A DNA stretch of 64,000 bases, taken from Pseudooctadecabacter jejudonensis. Lineage in GTDB: Bacteria; Pseudomonadota; Alphaproteobacteria; Rhodobacterales; Rhodobacteraceae. Below are positions 55,910 through 64,000 of the stretch, piece by piece (the stretch's first letter is position 1; every line of letters starts with the position of its first letter). The notes under the pieces were generated by a model. It did not search any database and was not told where the DNA came from. It was given only the letters and a program-made list of their open reading frames with translations. The stretch covers positions 62,001-126,000 of the forward strand of contig NZ_FWFT01000003.1 of assembly GCF_900172275.1 (NCBI RefSeq). The letters run 5' to 3'. A program made the translations under genes and the position numbers.

Positions 55910-56746
55910 ATGCGTCGTTTTTCCGCAGCCGCAGCCCTGATCGGCGCGATGGCCCTGCAGGCCTGCACCGCCCCGGCAACAGGAACTGCAACCCCAATCG
56001 CCACAACAACTGTTGTCGCCCCCGGTGTCACGCCCCCGCCTGCAGATGCGGTGGTCACGCCCGTCGCAGTCGCGCCCGCAAATCAGACATTCCTGTTCAG
56101 CTGGGGGATGTTTGCCGATCCGGTGTTTGACCGTGACGTTGTGACATTCGAACGGGCCTTCGCGCGTGCCTATGGCACACCTGTCGATGCTGACACATTC
56201 GGCTTCACAGGCTCCACCCTCGAAGAGCCCAACATCACCGTGATGCAAACAGAACTGGCACAGATGGCGGCCGATGCCGTCGATGGCCGCGACACGGTGG
56301 TCGTGATGCTGACCTCCCACGGCTCCCCCGATGTGATGGCGATCAAGACCGAACCAAACGGACCCGTGTCCGGTGTGTCGGCCGAAGGTCTCGCCGAGTT
56401 TCTGGCTCCACTGGCCGCCGACCGACAGATCCTGATCCTGCAGGCCTGCTTCTCAGGATCGCTGATCGACGAATTGCGCAGTCCGAACCGGATCATACTG
56501 ACAGCCGCCGCGGCCGACAGGTCGTCGTTCGGCTGCAATCCTGAAAGCGACAACACATGGTTCATCAAAGCCCTGAACCGCGCCATGGTCGAGGTGGGCG
56601 CCCGCGGTGGGTCCTGGAAACAGGTTTTTGAGCGCACCCGCGCCCTTGTGGCCGCGGATGAAGCGGCCCAAGGCGTGCCCCCCTCAAACCCGCAAAGCTC
56701 TGTCGGGGCAAACATGCGGGACCTGTGGCTGAACACCCGCCTCTAA
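55910..56746 (+). CDS. C13 (legumain-like) caspase-fold lipoprotein
   Basis: 278-aa predicted lipoprotein: signal MRRFSAAAALIGAMALQAC with lipobox LQAC (Cys19), then a Pro/Thr-rich linker and a caspase-hemoglobinase domain. The catalytic pair looks like His in MLTSHGSPDV and Cys in LQACFSGSLIDEL, and LTAAAADRSSFGC is the third conserved block, which fits peptidase family C13. It would be anchored in the outer or inner membrane facing the periplasm. A good AAAGGA site precedes the ATG. Substrate unknown. Confidence 0.82.
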   Translation: MRRFSAAAALIGAMALQACTAPATGTATPIATTTVVAPGVTPPPADAVVTPVAVAPANQTFLFSWGMFADPVFDRDVVTFERAFARAYGTPVDADTFGFTGSTLEEPNITVMQTELAQMAADAVDGRDTVVVMLTSHGSPDVMAIKTEPNGPVSGVSAEGLAEFLAPLAADRQILILQACFSGSLIDELRSPNRIILTAAAADRSSFGCNPESDNTWFIKALNRAMVEVGARGGSWKQVFERTRALVAADEAAQGVPPSNPQSSVGANMRDLWLNTRL

Positions 56747-56756
56747 CCTGGTGCAA

Positions 56757-56782
56757 GCCCTAAAATTCCGGAATTTTAGGGC
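56757..56782. terminator. Perfect 26-base palindrome after C13 gene
   Basis: Arms of 13 bases (GCCCTAAAATTCC and its exact complement) meet with no spacer at 56769/56770, ending in CTTCACTT. It lies 10 bp beyond the C13 stop and probably terminates that transcript. It precedes the 64-bp repeat array. Confidence 0.7.
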
Positions 56783-56792
56783 CTTCACTTAT

Positions 56793-57151
56793 ACGCCCAA
56801 AAGGTCCACCGGACCTTTTGTAAGTTGGCGGCCTTCCCGCGGCTCCGCCCGCTTTAACGCCCAAAAGGTCCACTGGACCTTTTGTAAGTTGGCGTCTTTC
56901 CCGGGGCTCCGCCCGCTTTAACGCCCAAAAGGTCCACTGGACCTTTTGTAAGTTGGCGTCTTTCCCGGGGCTCCGCCCGCTTTAACGCCCAAAAGGTCCA
57001 CTGGACCTTTTGTAAGTTGGCGTCTTTCCCGGGGCTCCGCCCGCTTTAACGCCCAAAAGGTCCACTGGACCTTTTGTAAGTTGGCGTCTTTCCCGGGGCT
57101 CCGCCCGCTTTAACGCCCAAAAGGTCCACTGGACCTTTTGTAAGTTGGCGT
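56793..57151. repeat. Six-unit 64-bp tandem hairpin repeat
   Basis: Units begin at 56793, 56857, 56921, 56985, 57049 and 57113, each starting ACGCCC. Units 2-5 are identical by eye, unit 1 differs at about five bases, and unit 6 ends after 39 bases where gdhA stops. Each carries a hairpin of arms AAAAGGTCC and GGACCTTTT around a 3-base loop, preceded by A's and followed by T's, so it terminates in both directions. The outer arms CTTTAACGCC and GGCGTTAAAG of the last unit include the gdhA stop codon. Confidence 0.9.
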
Positions 57152-58593
57152 TAAAGCCCCTTCGCGCGATAGCTTTGGGCGACGCGGTCAATTGATACCA
57201 GATAAGCCGCCGTGCGCAGGTCTGTGACATCCTCACGGCTGTGCCAGACATCCCGCATGGATTGGAACGCTGTGCGCATCGTGTCGTCCAGACCGGATCG
57301 CACCAATTCCAATTCATCCGCGCCGCGCAGGTACTTCTGTTTGAAATTGGGCGTCATGGACCATTGATCCCCCATATGAGCGCTGAGCCGTTCCAGCTCA
57401 CCGACGATCAACTGATGACGGGCCTCTTCCTGTCGGCGCTGCATCCGACCAAAGCGAATATGGCTCAGGTTCTTGACCCATTCGAAATAGGACACGGTCA
57501 CACCACCCGCATTGGCGTACATGTCAGGAATGATGACTGTCCCCTTGTCACGCAAAATCTCATCCGCGCCGGCCGTGATCGGGCCATTGGCCGCCTCGAT
57601 GATCAACGGCGCTTTGACATTGGCGGCGTTGGACAGATTGATCACCCCTTCCAGCGCCGCCGGGATGAGGATGTCGCAGTCTTCTTCAAGAACCACAGCG
57701 CCGTCCGCCACAAACTGACCATGGGGATAATCCGCCACACCGCCATGTTTGCCGATCCAGTCACGCAACCCATCCACGTCGATGCCGTCTGCGTCCACAA
57801 TAGCCCCGTCGCGTTCGATGACCCCGATGATCTTCGCACCGTCTTCGTCCGCCAGAAACTTCGCAGCATGATAGCCCACATTTCCCAGACCCTGCACAAC
57901 GATCCGTTTGCCATCCAAAGACCCAGCTAAACCAGCCGTTTTCACATCGCCTGCATCACGGAAAAATTCACGAAGCGCGAATTGGACGCCCCGTCCCGTG
58001 GCCTCAACCCGTCCGGCAATGCCGCCCGCGTGGGGCGGTTTGCCTGTCACACACGCCGCGGCATTGATGTCGGTCGTATTCATGCGGCGGTACTGATCCG
58101 CGATCCATGCCATTTCCCGTTCGCCGGTGCCCATATCAGGCGCAGGCACGTTCTGGGACGGATGGATCAGATCACGCTTGGCCAACTCGTAGGCGAAGCG
58201 GCGGGTGATGCGTTCCAGCTCATCTTCTTCCCAGTCGCGCGGATCGATACAAAGCCCCCCTTTGGATCCGCCAAAAGGCGTTTCGACCAGCGCGCACTTA
58301 TAGGTCATCAACGCGGCCAAAGCCTCAACCTCGTCCTGATTGACGCCCATCGAATAGCGGATCCCGCCTTTGACGGGTTCCATGTGTTCCGAATGGACCG
58401 ACCGGTAGCCCGTGAAGGTTTCGATCTTGCCCCGCAACCGCACGCCGAACCGAACCGTGTAGGTCGCGTTACACACCCTGATTTTCTGCTCAAGCCCGGG
58501 CGGCAGGTCCATTAGCGCAACCGCACGGTTGAACATGATGTCAACGCTTTCGCGGAAGGATGGCTCATGTGGGGTGGATGTGGACGTGCTCAT
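57151..58593 (-). CDS. gdhA: Glutamate dehydrogenase (Glu/Leu/Phe/Val family)
   Basis: 480-aa enzyme converting glutamate to 2-oxoglutarate with release of ammonium. The substrate domain includes MEPVKGGIRYSMGVNQDEV and KCALVETPFGGSKGGLC (catalytic Lys region), NVPAPDMGTGEREMAWI; the NAD(P) domain has IVVQGLGNVGYHAAKFLADE. The start ATG at 58593 (MSTSTSTPH) is preferred to a longer upstream frame. It ends inside a hairpin-repeat array, which may set its message end. Confidence 0.94.
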   Translation of the reverse strand: MSTSTSTPHEPSFRESVDIMFNRAVALMDLPPGLEQKIRVCNATYTVRFGVRLRGKIETFTGYRSVHSEHMEPVKGGIRYSMGVNQDEVEALAALMTYKCALVETPFGGSKGGLCIDPRDWEEDELERITRRFAYELAKRDLIHPSQNVPAPDMGTGEREMAWIADQYRRMNTTDINAAACVTGKPPHAGGIAGRVEATGRGVQFALREFFRDAGDVKTAGLAGSLDGKRIVVQGLGNVGYHAAKFLADEDGAKIIGVIERDGAIVDADGIDVDGLRDWIGKHGGVADYPHGQFVADGAVVLEEDCDILIPAALEGVINLSNAANVKAPLIIEAANGPITAGADEILRDKGTVIIPDMYANAGGVTVSYFEWVKNLSHIRFGRMQRRQEEARHQLIVGELERLSAHMGDQWSMTPNFKQKYLRGADELELVRSGLDDTMRTAFQSMRDVWHSREDVTDLRTAAYLVSIDRVAQSYRAKGL

Positions 58594-58947
58594 GACGGGC
58601 CCTTTCTTGGAGATATGAACGGGGGCATCCCCGCCCTGAGCGGAGCTAAACATGATTCGTAAAGAACATGTTGAACTGATTAATTTTTAAGCAATTAAAA
58701 AACATCCCAACGGCCCGTCGTGGTGAGCCTGCAAACCGCGATGCCGCGCAAAAACCGCCAGCGGTTGCCGATTTCCGCAACAGTGCGCTGCAAATCGGAC
58801 GGCTGTTAACCTTTTGGCAACCAATTAACGATTGAGGGACACAATCTGCCCTAATTCTGCCATCTCGCCCTGATCTACCCTCCCAAGAATTAAAGCGATG
58901 AGTCCGTCCGCGCCCTCTGTGCGGCCACAACTCTCGGGAAGGTGAAA
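58594..58947. other. Divergent intergenic region gdhA / tadG-like
   Basis: 354 bases, AT-richer than the genes. It holds an AT-rich run at about 58678-58700 (ATTAATTTTTAAGCAATTAAAAAAC) beside gdhA that likely contains its promoter, and TTAACC and ATTAACG near 58806-58828 towards the tadG-like gene. TTAA motifs do not match the CtrA N7 spacing. No gene or RNA recognised. Confidence 0.45.
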
Positions 58948-60786
58948 ATGTTGAACGATCGGAAAGATCTTACTTCTGGTTCGACCGCCATGGCGCGGGT
59001 TCTGTCCCGTTTTCGGAAAGACGAAGACGGCGCGATGATCATTTTTTCTTTGTTTATGTTTGTAATGATCCTCTGGCTGGGCGGAATGTCCGTTGACCTG
59101 ATGCGGTTTGAAACCACGCGCGCCAAGCTGCAAGGCACGCTTGACCGTGCCACTTTGGCAGCGGCTGACCTTGATCAGACCCAACCGCCCGCTGAGGTGG
59201 TCAAAGACTACTTCCGCAAGGCGGGCATGATCGACTTTCTGGATGGCGAACCATACGTCGAACAGGGTTTGAACTACCGCATCGTGTCTGCAGCGGCAGA
59301 AGCCGAAATGCCATTGATGTTCTATGACATCCCTCGCGTGTTCACCCAGCCCTTCAATCCAGGTCTAACAGCCTTGACGGTCTCCGGCACCTCTTCAGCA
59401 GAAGAGCGGGTCACAGATGTGGAAGTCTCGCTGATTTTGGACGTCTCAACCTCCATGAGCGGATCGCGCATCGAGAATCTGCGCCCTGCTGCACGGAACT
59501 TTGTGACGACGGTATTGGCCAACAACACCAACGCGCCTCAAGGTTTGATCACCATTTCGATGATTCCCTATAGCGCTGTGGTCAGCCCGGGCTCTGCCTT
59601 TGATACTCACATGAATATCAATCGCACGCATAGCTATTCGAACTGCGTGCTGTTCGAGTCCGGATCATTCAATTCGATTGAACTGGATTTGTCGCAGCCG
59701 CACGATCACGTCGCGCACTTTGACCCAGACTGGTTCACCTCTGACAGCAATCCTATCGGCAATCCGTGGTGCCCGACAGGCAACAACAACGCGATCGTCC
59801 CCATCAGCACCTCCGTAACCGATTTGCACACCGCAATTGATGCGCTGACGCCCTACGGCAACACCGCCATTGATATGGGCATGAAATGGGGTGTGGGCCT
59901 TTTGGATCCAAGCACGCGCACTGTCGTAAACCAGCTTGTTGGTCAAAACGTTGTGCCAGGGGTGGCCTCAGGCCGTCCGTATGAGCACGATCTGGAAGAC
60001 GTTCAAAAAGTCGTCGTGCTGATGACAGACGGGGAGAACACGACCCAATATGACCTCAAGGAACGGTTCCGCACGACCAATTCCTATTTCTGGTTTGATC
60101 GCAGTTCCAATCCGACGGGCGAATTGCACCAAATCCCGCTTGATCGGATTTCTGTTCAGGTCAACGGGTTCTCAACGTCGGAAAATTACTGGGATGACCG
60201 GTTCTACTGGATGCGTGAGCGCGGTGAATATTATCAAAGCGATCGCGTGCGCAAATACCCCTACGGCTACGCAAGCCAATGGGCCTATGTGCAGGCCCGG
60301 CAAACCGGTGCCATCGGCATCAACGACGTGGGCGATGGACCGAGCTACCTGGGCAACATTCACAATGCGTCCTGGCAAGAGATGTACGCGAACTGGGAAT
60401 ATGACCGGATTACATATGACCTTTTGTGGTATCCCTATAACGATGGCGACATCCCGTGGAGCGCAGGCCAGGTCTGGTCTCAGGACAACAGCGGCAACTG
60501 GACCCTTGTGTATCTGCCCGACTACACGGACGCCTTCTATTCCATCGATTACGAGGTGGTGAACAATTCCCAGGCGAATGACCGACTGTCGGCCCTATGC
60601 GCCAGAGCGCGCGAAGCGGGGATTGTGATCTACACGGTGGCCTTTGAGGCCCCCGCAGATGGACGCAACGCGCTTCTCGACTGTGCCAGTTCACCCTCGC
60701 ACTACTTCGACGTGGCAGGAACCGATATCTCGGCCGCTTTCGCAGCGATCGCATCCGATATCCGCGCCCTGAAATTGACGCGATAG
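58948..60786 (+). CDS. TadG-like protein with von Willebrand factor A domain
   Basis: 612-aa protein. An N-terminal TadE/TadG-like helix (about 27-50, DGAMIIFSLFMFVMILWLGGMS) anchors it in the inner membrane; a vWA domain follows with MIDAS residues at 165-169 (DVSTSMS) and LMTDGENTTQYD at 361-369. Residues about 370-540 are an insert rich in Tyr and Trp inside the vWA fold, before LSALCARAREAGIVIYTVAFEAP. The ATG at 58948 is favoured by the GGAAGG upstream. Likely part of Flp/Tad pilus assembly or surface adhesion. Followed by two TadE-like genes. Confidence 0.85.
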   Translation: MLNDRKDLTSGSTAMARVLSRFRKDEDGAMIIFSLFMFVMILWLGGMSVDLMRFETTRAKLQGTLDRATLAAADLDQTQPPAEVVKDYFRKAGMIDFLDGEPYVEQGLNYRIVSAAAEAEMPLMFYDIPRVFTQPFNPGLTALTVSGTSSAEERVTDVEVSLILDVSTSMSGSRIENLRPAARNFVTTVLANNTNAPQGLITISMIPYSAVVSPGSAFDTHMNINRTHSYSNCVLFESGSFNSIELDLSQPHDHVAHFDPDWFTSDSNPIGNPWCPTGNNNAIVPISTSVTDLHTAIDALTPYGNTAIDMGMKWGVGLLDPSTRTVVNQLVGQNVVPGVASGRPYEHDLEDVQKVVVLMTDGENTTQYDLKERFRTTNSYFWFDRSSNPTGELHQIPLDRISVQVNGFSTSENYWDDRFYWMRERGEYYQSDRVRKYPYGYASQWAYVQARQTGAIGINDVGDGPSYLGNIHNASWQEMYANWEYDRITYDLLWYPYNDGDIPWSAGQVWSQDNSGNWTLVYLPDYTDAFYSIDYEVVNNSQANDRLSALCARAREAGIVIYTVAFEAPADGRNALLDCASSPSHYFDVAGTDISAAFAAIASDIRALKLTR

Positions 60787-60795
60787 GATCTGAAA

Positions 60796-61359
60796 ATGCA
60801 TTTTCTTCTCCGCACAATTGGCGCCATCCTACGTCGCTTCCGACGCAACGAAAGCGGCGGCCCCACGGTTGAGTTTGTTCTGCTGTTCACACCGTTCATC
60901 GTTCTGCCAGTCACAGGGTTCGAAATGGGCCTCTTGATGACACGGCACGCGATGCTGGAACGAGGCCTTGATATGGCCATTCGCGAAGTTCGTTTGAACA
61001 CCGGCGAAGAGATCAGCGAAACCGACATGAAACGCATGATCTGCAACGCCGCCGGTATTCTGCCTGAGTGTATGACAAATGTACGTCTCGAGATGCGCAC
61101 GCTCAACATGCGGCACGTCGGCAACCAGTCGACCAACTCGATCCCGCGCAGTGCCTCTTGCACGAACTTGAACCAGCCGTTTTTGCCAGCCCGTAACTTT
61201 GAAAACGGCGCGGCCAACCAGATGATGATCGTTCGGGCCTGTGGCGTCTTTAAACCGATGCTGATCCCGGGTGTCGGGGTGGCTTACCAATTGAATCAGG
61301 GTCCTCAAGGGCGCTACCGCCTTGTTGCGACCTCCGCCTTCGTGATGGAGCCTCTATAA
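60796..61359 (+). CDS. TadE-like pilus assembly protein
   Basis: 187-aa protein with an N-terminal helix (FLLRTIGAILRRFRRNESGGPTVEFVLLFTPFIVLPVTGF) typical of TadE/TadF proteins; the cytosolic side is a short basic stretch followed by a Glu-containing pseudopilin-like segment. The rest is exported. 9 bp after the vWA gene; its stop shares a base with the next start (TAATG). Role inferred from family. Confidence 0.85.
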   Translation: MHFLLRTIGAILRRFRRNESGGPTVEFVLLFTPFIVLPVTGFEMGLLMTRHAMLERGLDMAIREVRLNTGEEISETDMKRMICNAAGILPECMTNVRLEMRTLNMRHVGNQSTNSIPRSASCTNLNQPFLPARNFENGAANQMMIVRACGVFKPMLIPGVGVAYQLNQGPQGRYRLVATSAFVMEPL

Positions 61360-61970
61360 TGCTGTGGTCTTATATCAAAAGTCATCTGCGCGACTTTCGC
61401 AAGGACGACAGAGGCACAATCACGGCCGAGGCGGTGATCATGTTCCCGTCCCTCTTTGCCTGTGTCATCGCCATGGTCGTCTTCTTTGACGCGTTCCGGA
61501 ACCAATCCATCAACGTCAAAGCCAACTATACAATTGCGGATGCCGTCAGCCGTGAAGACCAGTACATCACCAACACCTACATCAATAACATGTGGCGTGT
61601 GCACCGGTTCCTCACCAGTTCGCCCACGTTGACACGCCTTCGGGTCAGCGTGATCCGATATGATGCCGCCGACGATAGCCACGAGGTGGTCTGGTCACGG
61701 GCCAAAGGGGGCGGATCAAACTATACCCGCAAACCCCTGTCGCAGATCGGCCTGACAGCCGCCGAAGTCCCTGTGATGCCGGACGGTGAGATTTTGATCG
61801 TCGTGCAAACAGGTGTCGACTACGCGCCAAACTTTTCGATCGGGCTGGAATCGTTTTCCTTCGAAAACGTGACGTTCACCCGTCCGCGTTGGTCACCGCG
61901 CAACCTGTGTTTCAGCTCTGACGGGTCGCCGGACAACGCAATTTGCCCTGCGCACACGCCAAACACCTAA
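61359..61970 (+). CDS. TadE/TadF-like pilus assembly protein
   Basis: 203-aa protein, second TadE-like gene: YIKSHLRDFRKDDRGTITAEAVIMFPSLFACVIAMVVFFDAF is the membrane anchor with the characteristic Glu. The C-terminal part is periplasmic. Overlaps the previous stop by one base, so it is coupled. The trio is common in Roseobacters, often away from the main tad locus, and no other tad genes are in the window. Confidence 0.85.
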   Translation: MLWSYIKSHLRDFRKDDRGTITAEAVIMFPSLFACVIAMVVFFDAFRNQSINVKANYTIADAVSREDQYITNTYINNMWRVHRFLTSSPTLTRLRVSVIRYDAADDSHEVVWSRAKGGGSNYTRKPLSQIGLTAAEVPVMPDGEILIVVQTGVDYAPNFSIGLESFSFENVTFTRPRWSPRNLCFSSDGSPDNAICPAHTPNT

Positions 61971-61976
61971 AAGCGT

Positions 61977-62453
61977 TCAGGTCGGTTTGACCCGCATCGC
62001 AATCTGCTCTGCCATGAATTTGGCGGGGCCCGATGCGGTCACACCGCCCACGCCCACCCGTTTACCAAACCGCCACCACAACCCTGGCGCCCAAGACCGA
62101 CGCGCGCCGGAATGAAGATGCAAAACAAATCCGTTGGACGGCTTGAACGCCAGCGCCCCGCGATCAATGGCGCGGATATCGCCCAGCCGTGCCAGAACAG
62201 CGCCGCTGGTGTCGCGCAGGTCCTCTTCGGTCAGAACAAGCCCCAACAACGTCGCGCGCCGCAACCGTTCGGCCACCACCAGGGCCCCCGCGCCCAGCAC
62301 AATCAAGAAAATCTGCCAGCCCAGCGCGGGCGGCTGCACGAACGCCAGCAAGATCAACAACGCGCCAAAGATAAACACCGCCCCATAAGCAAAGATCCGG
62401 CGCACGGGCGTCGCCTGCAACGTGGCGATCACTTCGTCATCGTGGTTCGGCAT
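61977..62453 (-). CDS. Conserved two-helix membrane protein
   Basis: 158-aa protein with two predicted membrane helices near the N-terminus (VFIFGALLILLAFVQ at about 25-42 and QIFLIVLGAGALVV at about 48-62), then a soluble domain with LTEEDLRDTSGAVLARLGDIRAIDRGALAFKPSNGF, found in many Rhodobacterales. Function unknown. Convergent with the TadE-like gene, 6 bp apart. The start is well supported as MPNHDDEV. Confidence 0.75.
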   Translation of the reverse strand: MPNHDDEVIATLQATPVRRIFAYGAVFIFGALLILLAFVQPPALGWQIFLIVLGAGALVVAERLRRATLLGLVLTEEDLRDTSGAVLARLGDIRAIDRGALAFKPSNGFVLHLHSGARRSWAPGLWWRFGKRVGVGGVTASGPAKFMAEQIAMRVKPT

Positions 62454-62518
62454 GGGGGCGTCCTTCTATCAAACTCCCGCGTCTTTAGCCGCCTGCCCTG
62501 CCAAAGAAAAGACCACGC

Positions 62519-63463
62519 CTAGCGGGGCGGCACCACCTCATACCCTGCCTCCTCCGGCTCATCGTCTATCATCTCCGGCGGGAAGCCGGGCGCGGTGATG
62601 TCCAAACCCGTCGGCTCCTCCAGCCGTTTGATGATGTCATCAGACTGCGCGCCCGCCCCGTATCGCGCGATCCCGTCCTCGAAAATCTTGACCATCATCG
62701 GGCTGATCTCCAACGGGACGTCGTGGTCTTCGGCAATCTGCTGGAACAGCCCAATGTCCTTTTGCACCAGCCCCATGGAAAATCCGATATCTCGGCTGCC
62801 GTTCAAAATCACCTGACTTTCGGTTTCATGCACAAAGGATGTCCCGCTTGAAATCTTGATCGCCTCATAGGTTGTCGCCAAATCTAGCCCGGCGGCCTTC
62901 ATCGTCACCAGCGCCTCACACACCGTAAGCAGGTTCGCAGTCGCCAGATAGTTCGTCATAACCTTCAACGTGCTGGCCGTGCCCAGATCGCCCGTGTGCA
63001 ACACCCGCCGTCCCAAGGTGGTCAGTACCGGCAACACCCTCTCAAACGTCGCCCGATCACATCCCGCAAAGATCGAAATATTGCCCGTCGCCGCACGGTG
63101 GCACCCGCCAGATACCGGACAATCCACCGCAAACCCACCGCGGGCCTGCACCTCGGCGCCCAGCCGCTGCACCTCGGCTGCATCCGTCGTCGACATCTCA
63201 AGCCAGATTTTGCCGTCCGTCACATGGGGCAACATCTCCTCAACCACCGCCTTACAGGCGGCGGGCGATGGCAGACAGGTGATCACCACATCGCAATCCT
63301 GCATCAGGTCGGCGGGCGATCCGCCAGCCCGCGCCCCACCGGCCACAAACGCGGCCACGGCCTGCGCATCCAGATCGTGCACGGCCAGATCGAACCCGTT
63401 GCGCAACACCGACCCCGCCAGCTTTCCCCCAACGGACCCCAGCCCGACAAATCCGATCTTCAT
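62519..63463 (-). CDS. 3-hydroxyisobutyrate dehydrogenase family oxidoreductase
   Basis: 314-aa NAD(P)-dependent beta-hydroxyacid dehydrogenase. Rossmann motif MKIGFVGLGSVGGKLAGSVL, substrate motif DCPVSGGCHRAATGNISIF, and the catalytic Lys in ASTLKVMTNYLATANLL are present. Substrate could be 3-hydroxyisobutyrate, tartronate semialdehyde or another; the unusual C-terminal tail after GLDITAPG rich in Pro/Glu is not part of the core. The ATG at 63463 precedes the Rossmann strand directly. Confidence 0.9.
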   Translation of the reverse strand: MKIGFVGLGSVGGKLAGSVLRNGFDLAVHDLDAQAVAAFVAGGARAGGSPADLMQDCDVVITCLPSPAACKAVVEEMLPHVTDGKIWLEMSTTDAAEVQRLGAEVQARGGFAVDCPVSGGCHRAATGNISIFAGCDRATFERVLPVLTTLGRRVLHTGDLGTASTLKVMTNYLATANLLTVCEALVTMKAAGLDLATTYEAIKISSGTSFVHETESQVILNGSRDIGFSMGLVQKDIGLFQQIAEDHDVPLEISPMMVKIFEDGIARYGAGAQSDDIIKRLEEPTGLDITAPGFPPEMIDDEPEEAGYEVVPPR

Positions 63464-63608
63464 AGCGCGTTCCTTTCCTTGCACGTGGCTCCACCGTCAG
63501 CCCCCATCCCCGACACGTCTGTCCGGTTCCCGACATATCGCACGCCAACTTGCCTCGCCCCTGCGCGCCCCCTATGGTCGCGCAACACCAAATTCGTCAT
63601 GGATCATA

Positions 63609-63923
63609 ATGCCCGCCAAGGTCCTCAGCCCTGCACTTACAGCCCTCGCCGCCTGCGTGGCCTTGTCGGCCTGCGCCGAGTTTCCCGAATTGGATCAACG
63701 CATTTCGCCGCAACTGGCCGCAGCACCCGTGCCCGATCTGATCCCCCTCGCACCACTGATCGCCCAAGCCGGCGCAGATGGCGCTGCAGGGGCGGCCACC
63801 GCCGAAACCACCGCCCGCTCCCTGTCAGGCCGCGTGGCGGCTTTGAACGCCCGCGCGGCCCGCCTGCGCGGCCCTGTGCTGCCCCCTGCCACCCGTGCGC
63901 GCCTGCTGCGCGGAGTGCGATAA
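63609..63923 (+). CDS. Small predicted lipoprotein
   Basis: 104-aa protein with a lipoprotein signal (MPAKVLSPALTALAACVALSAC; lipobox LSAC, Cys22) and an Ala-rich body with a helical Arg-rich tail (TARSLSGRVAALNARAARLRG). No family recognised; the pattern is widespread in Rhodobacterales. The ribosome site is weak. It is divergent from the dehydrogenase gene and followed by another gene start at 63994. Confidence 0.7.
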   Translation: MPAKVLSPALTALAACVALSACAEFPELDQRISPQLAAAPVPDLIPLAPLIAQAGADGAAGAATAETTARSLSGRVAALNARAARLRGPVLPPATRARLLRGVR

Positions 63924-63993
63924 CCATCCACGCGTTGAATCCCCCGCGCACACGGGCTAACAGGCGTCAAACGCTGCGATAAAGGATGCCACC

Positions 63994-64000
63994 ATGACCG
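63994..64000 (+). CDS. Start of a gene running past the window
   Basis: An ATG at 63994 follows AAAGGA by 7 bases, reading Met-Thr then the window ends. The ribosome site makes it a likely start of a new gene downstream of the small lipoprotein, but only two codons are visible and no product can be named. Confidence 0.4.

Noticed and set aside
56793-57151. CRISPR array
   Set aside because: The units repeat end to end with no unique spacers, and no cas genes are nearby; it is a tandem repeat.
58678-58828. CtrA binding sites before the tadG-like gene
   Set aside because: TTAA pairs occur but none at the N7 spacing of the CtrA consensus, so no claim is made.

Overview
The window is a chromosomal segment of an alphaproteobacterium, most likely of the order Rhodobacterales (Roseobacter group). 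This is inferred from GC-rich coding bias, a PccR-type acyl-CoA regulator next to pccB, an HdaA-ppk1-ppx cluster, betICBA-choXWV choline genes, and families such as DUF6497, DUF3047 and the TadG/TadE trio that are common in that group. Genus and species cannot be set from the sequence alone. No rRNA, tRNA, IS element, prophage or CRISPR array was seen. Nearly all of the window is ordinary core-type chromosome.

Layout. 1-5.6 kb: end of a DUF2244 gene, a REP-like hairpin pair, an EamA exporter, two overlapping 60-aa DUF3008-type genes, yqeY, carA and a family-2 glycosyltransferase. 5.5-12.1 kb: a GntR regulator, a HAD nucleotidase, a UbiH-type hydroxylase, an epimerase plus 2OG-oxygenase pair, and parE. 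12.1-17.4 kb: an AT-richer membrane gene fused by overlap to the end of parE, a zinc-protease-like lipoprotein behind four phased 11-bp repeats, a DUF3047 protein, and lolC-lolD-Ldh. 17.5-25.8 kb: proS/VOC, a fasciclin protein, then AI-2E permease, hdaA, ppk1 and ppx. 25.8-28.9 kb: small housekeeping and hypothetical genes. 29-41.4 kb: the propionyl-CoA (methylmalonyl-CoA) pathway: mutase, sulfotransferase-like gene, pccA, several tiny lipoproteins, DUF6497, pccB, an MFS pump and pccR, with TTTGCAAA boxes in front of pccB and pccR. 41.4-42.5 kb: CoxG-like and nuclease genes. 42.5-50.8 kb: betA, betB, betC, betI and, divergently, choX, choW, choV. 50.7-55.7 kb: heterotetrameric sarcosine oxidase soxBDAG. 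55.9-58.6 kb: a C13 (legumain-like) lipoprotein protease, an array of six 64-bp hairpin repeats, and glutamate dehydrogenase. 58.9-62 kb: a vWA TadG-like protein and two TadE-like proteins. 62-64 kb: a membrane protein, a 3-hydroxyisobutyrate-dehydrogenase-family enzyme, a small lipoprotein, and the first codons of another gene.

How genes work together. Choline-O-sulfate and choline are imported (ChoXWV), desulfated (BetC) and oxidised to betaine (BetA, BetB) under BetI. Sarcosine oxidase handles a late step of betaine demethylation; the enzymes for betaine to dimethylglycine to sarcosine are not in this window. PccAB and the mutase take propionyl-CoA to methylmalonyl-CoA to succinyl-CoA; a methylmalonyl-CoA epimerase is not clearly present, although a VOC protein sits beside the mutase. 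PPK1 and PPX make and break polyphosphate next to HdaA, a replication-initiation brake.

The most unusual items are the terminator-hairpin array beside gdhA, the 11-bp phased CCATACG repeats, the Tyr/Trp-rich insert in the TadG-like vWA protein, the twin DUF3008 genes, the C13 lipoprotein, and a 49-aa lipoprotein gene that a length cutoff would miss. I did not find a clear, wholly new multi-gene system.
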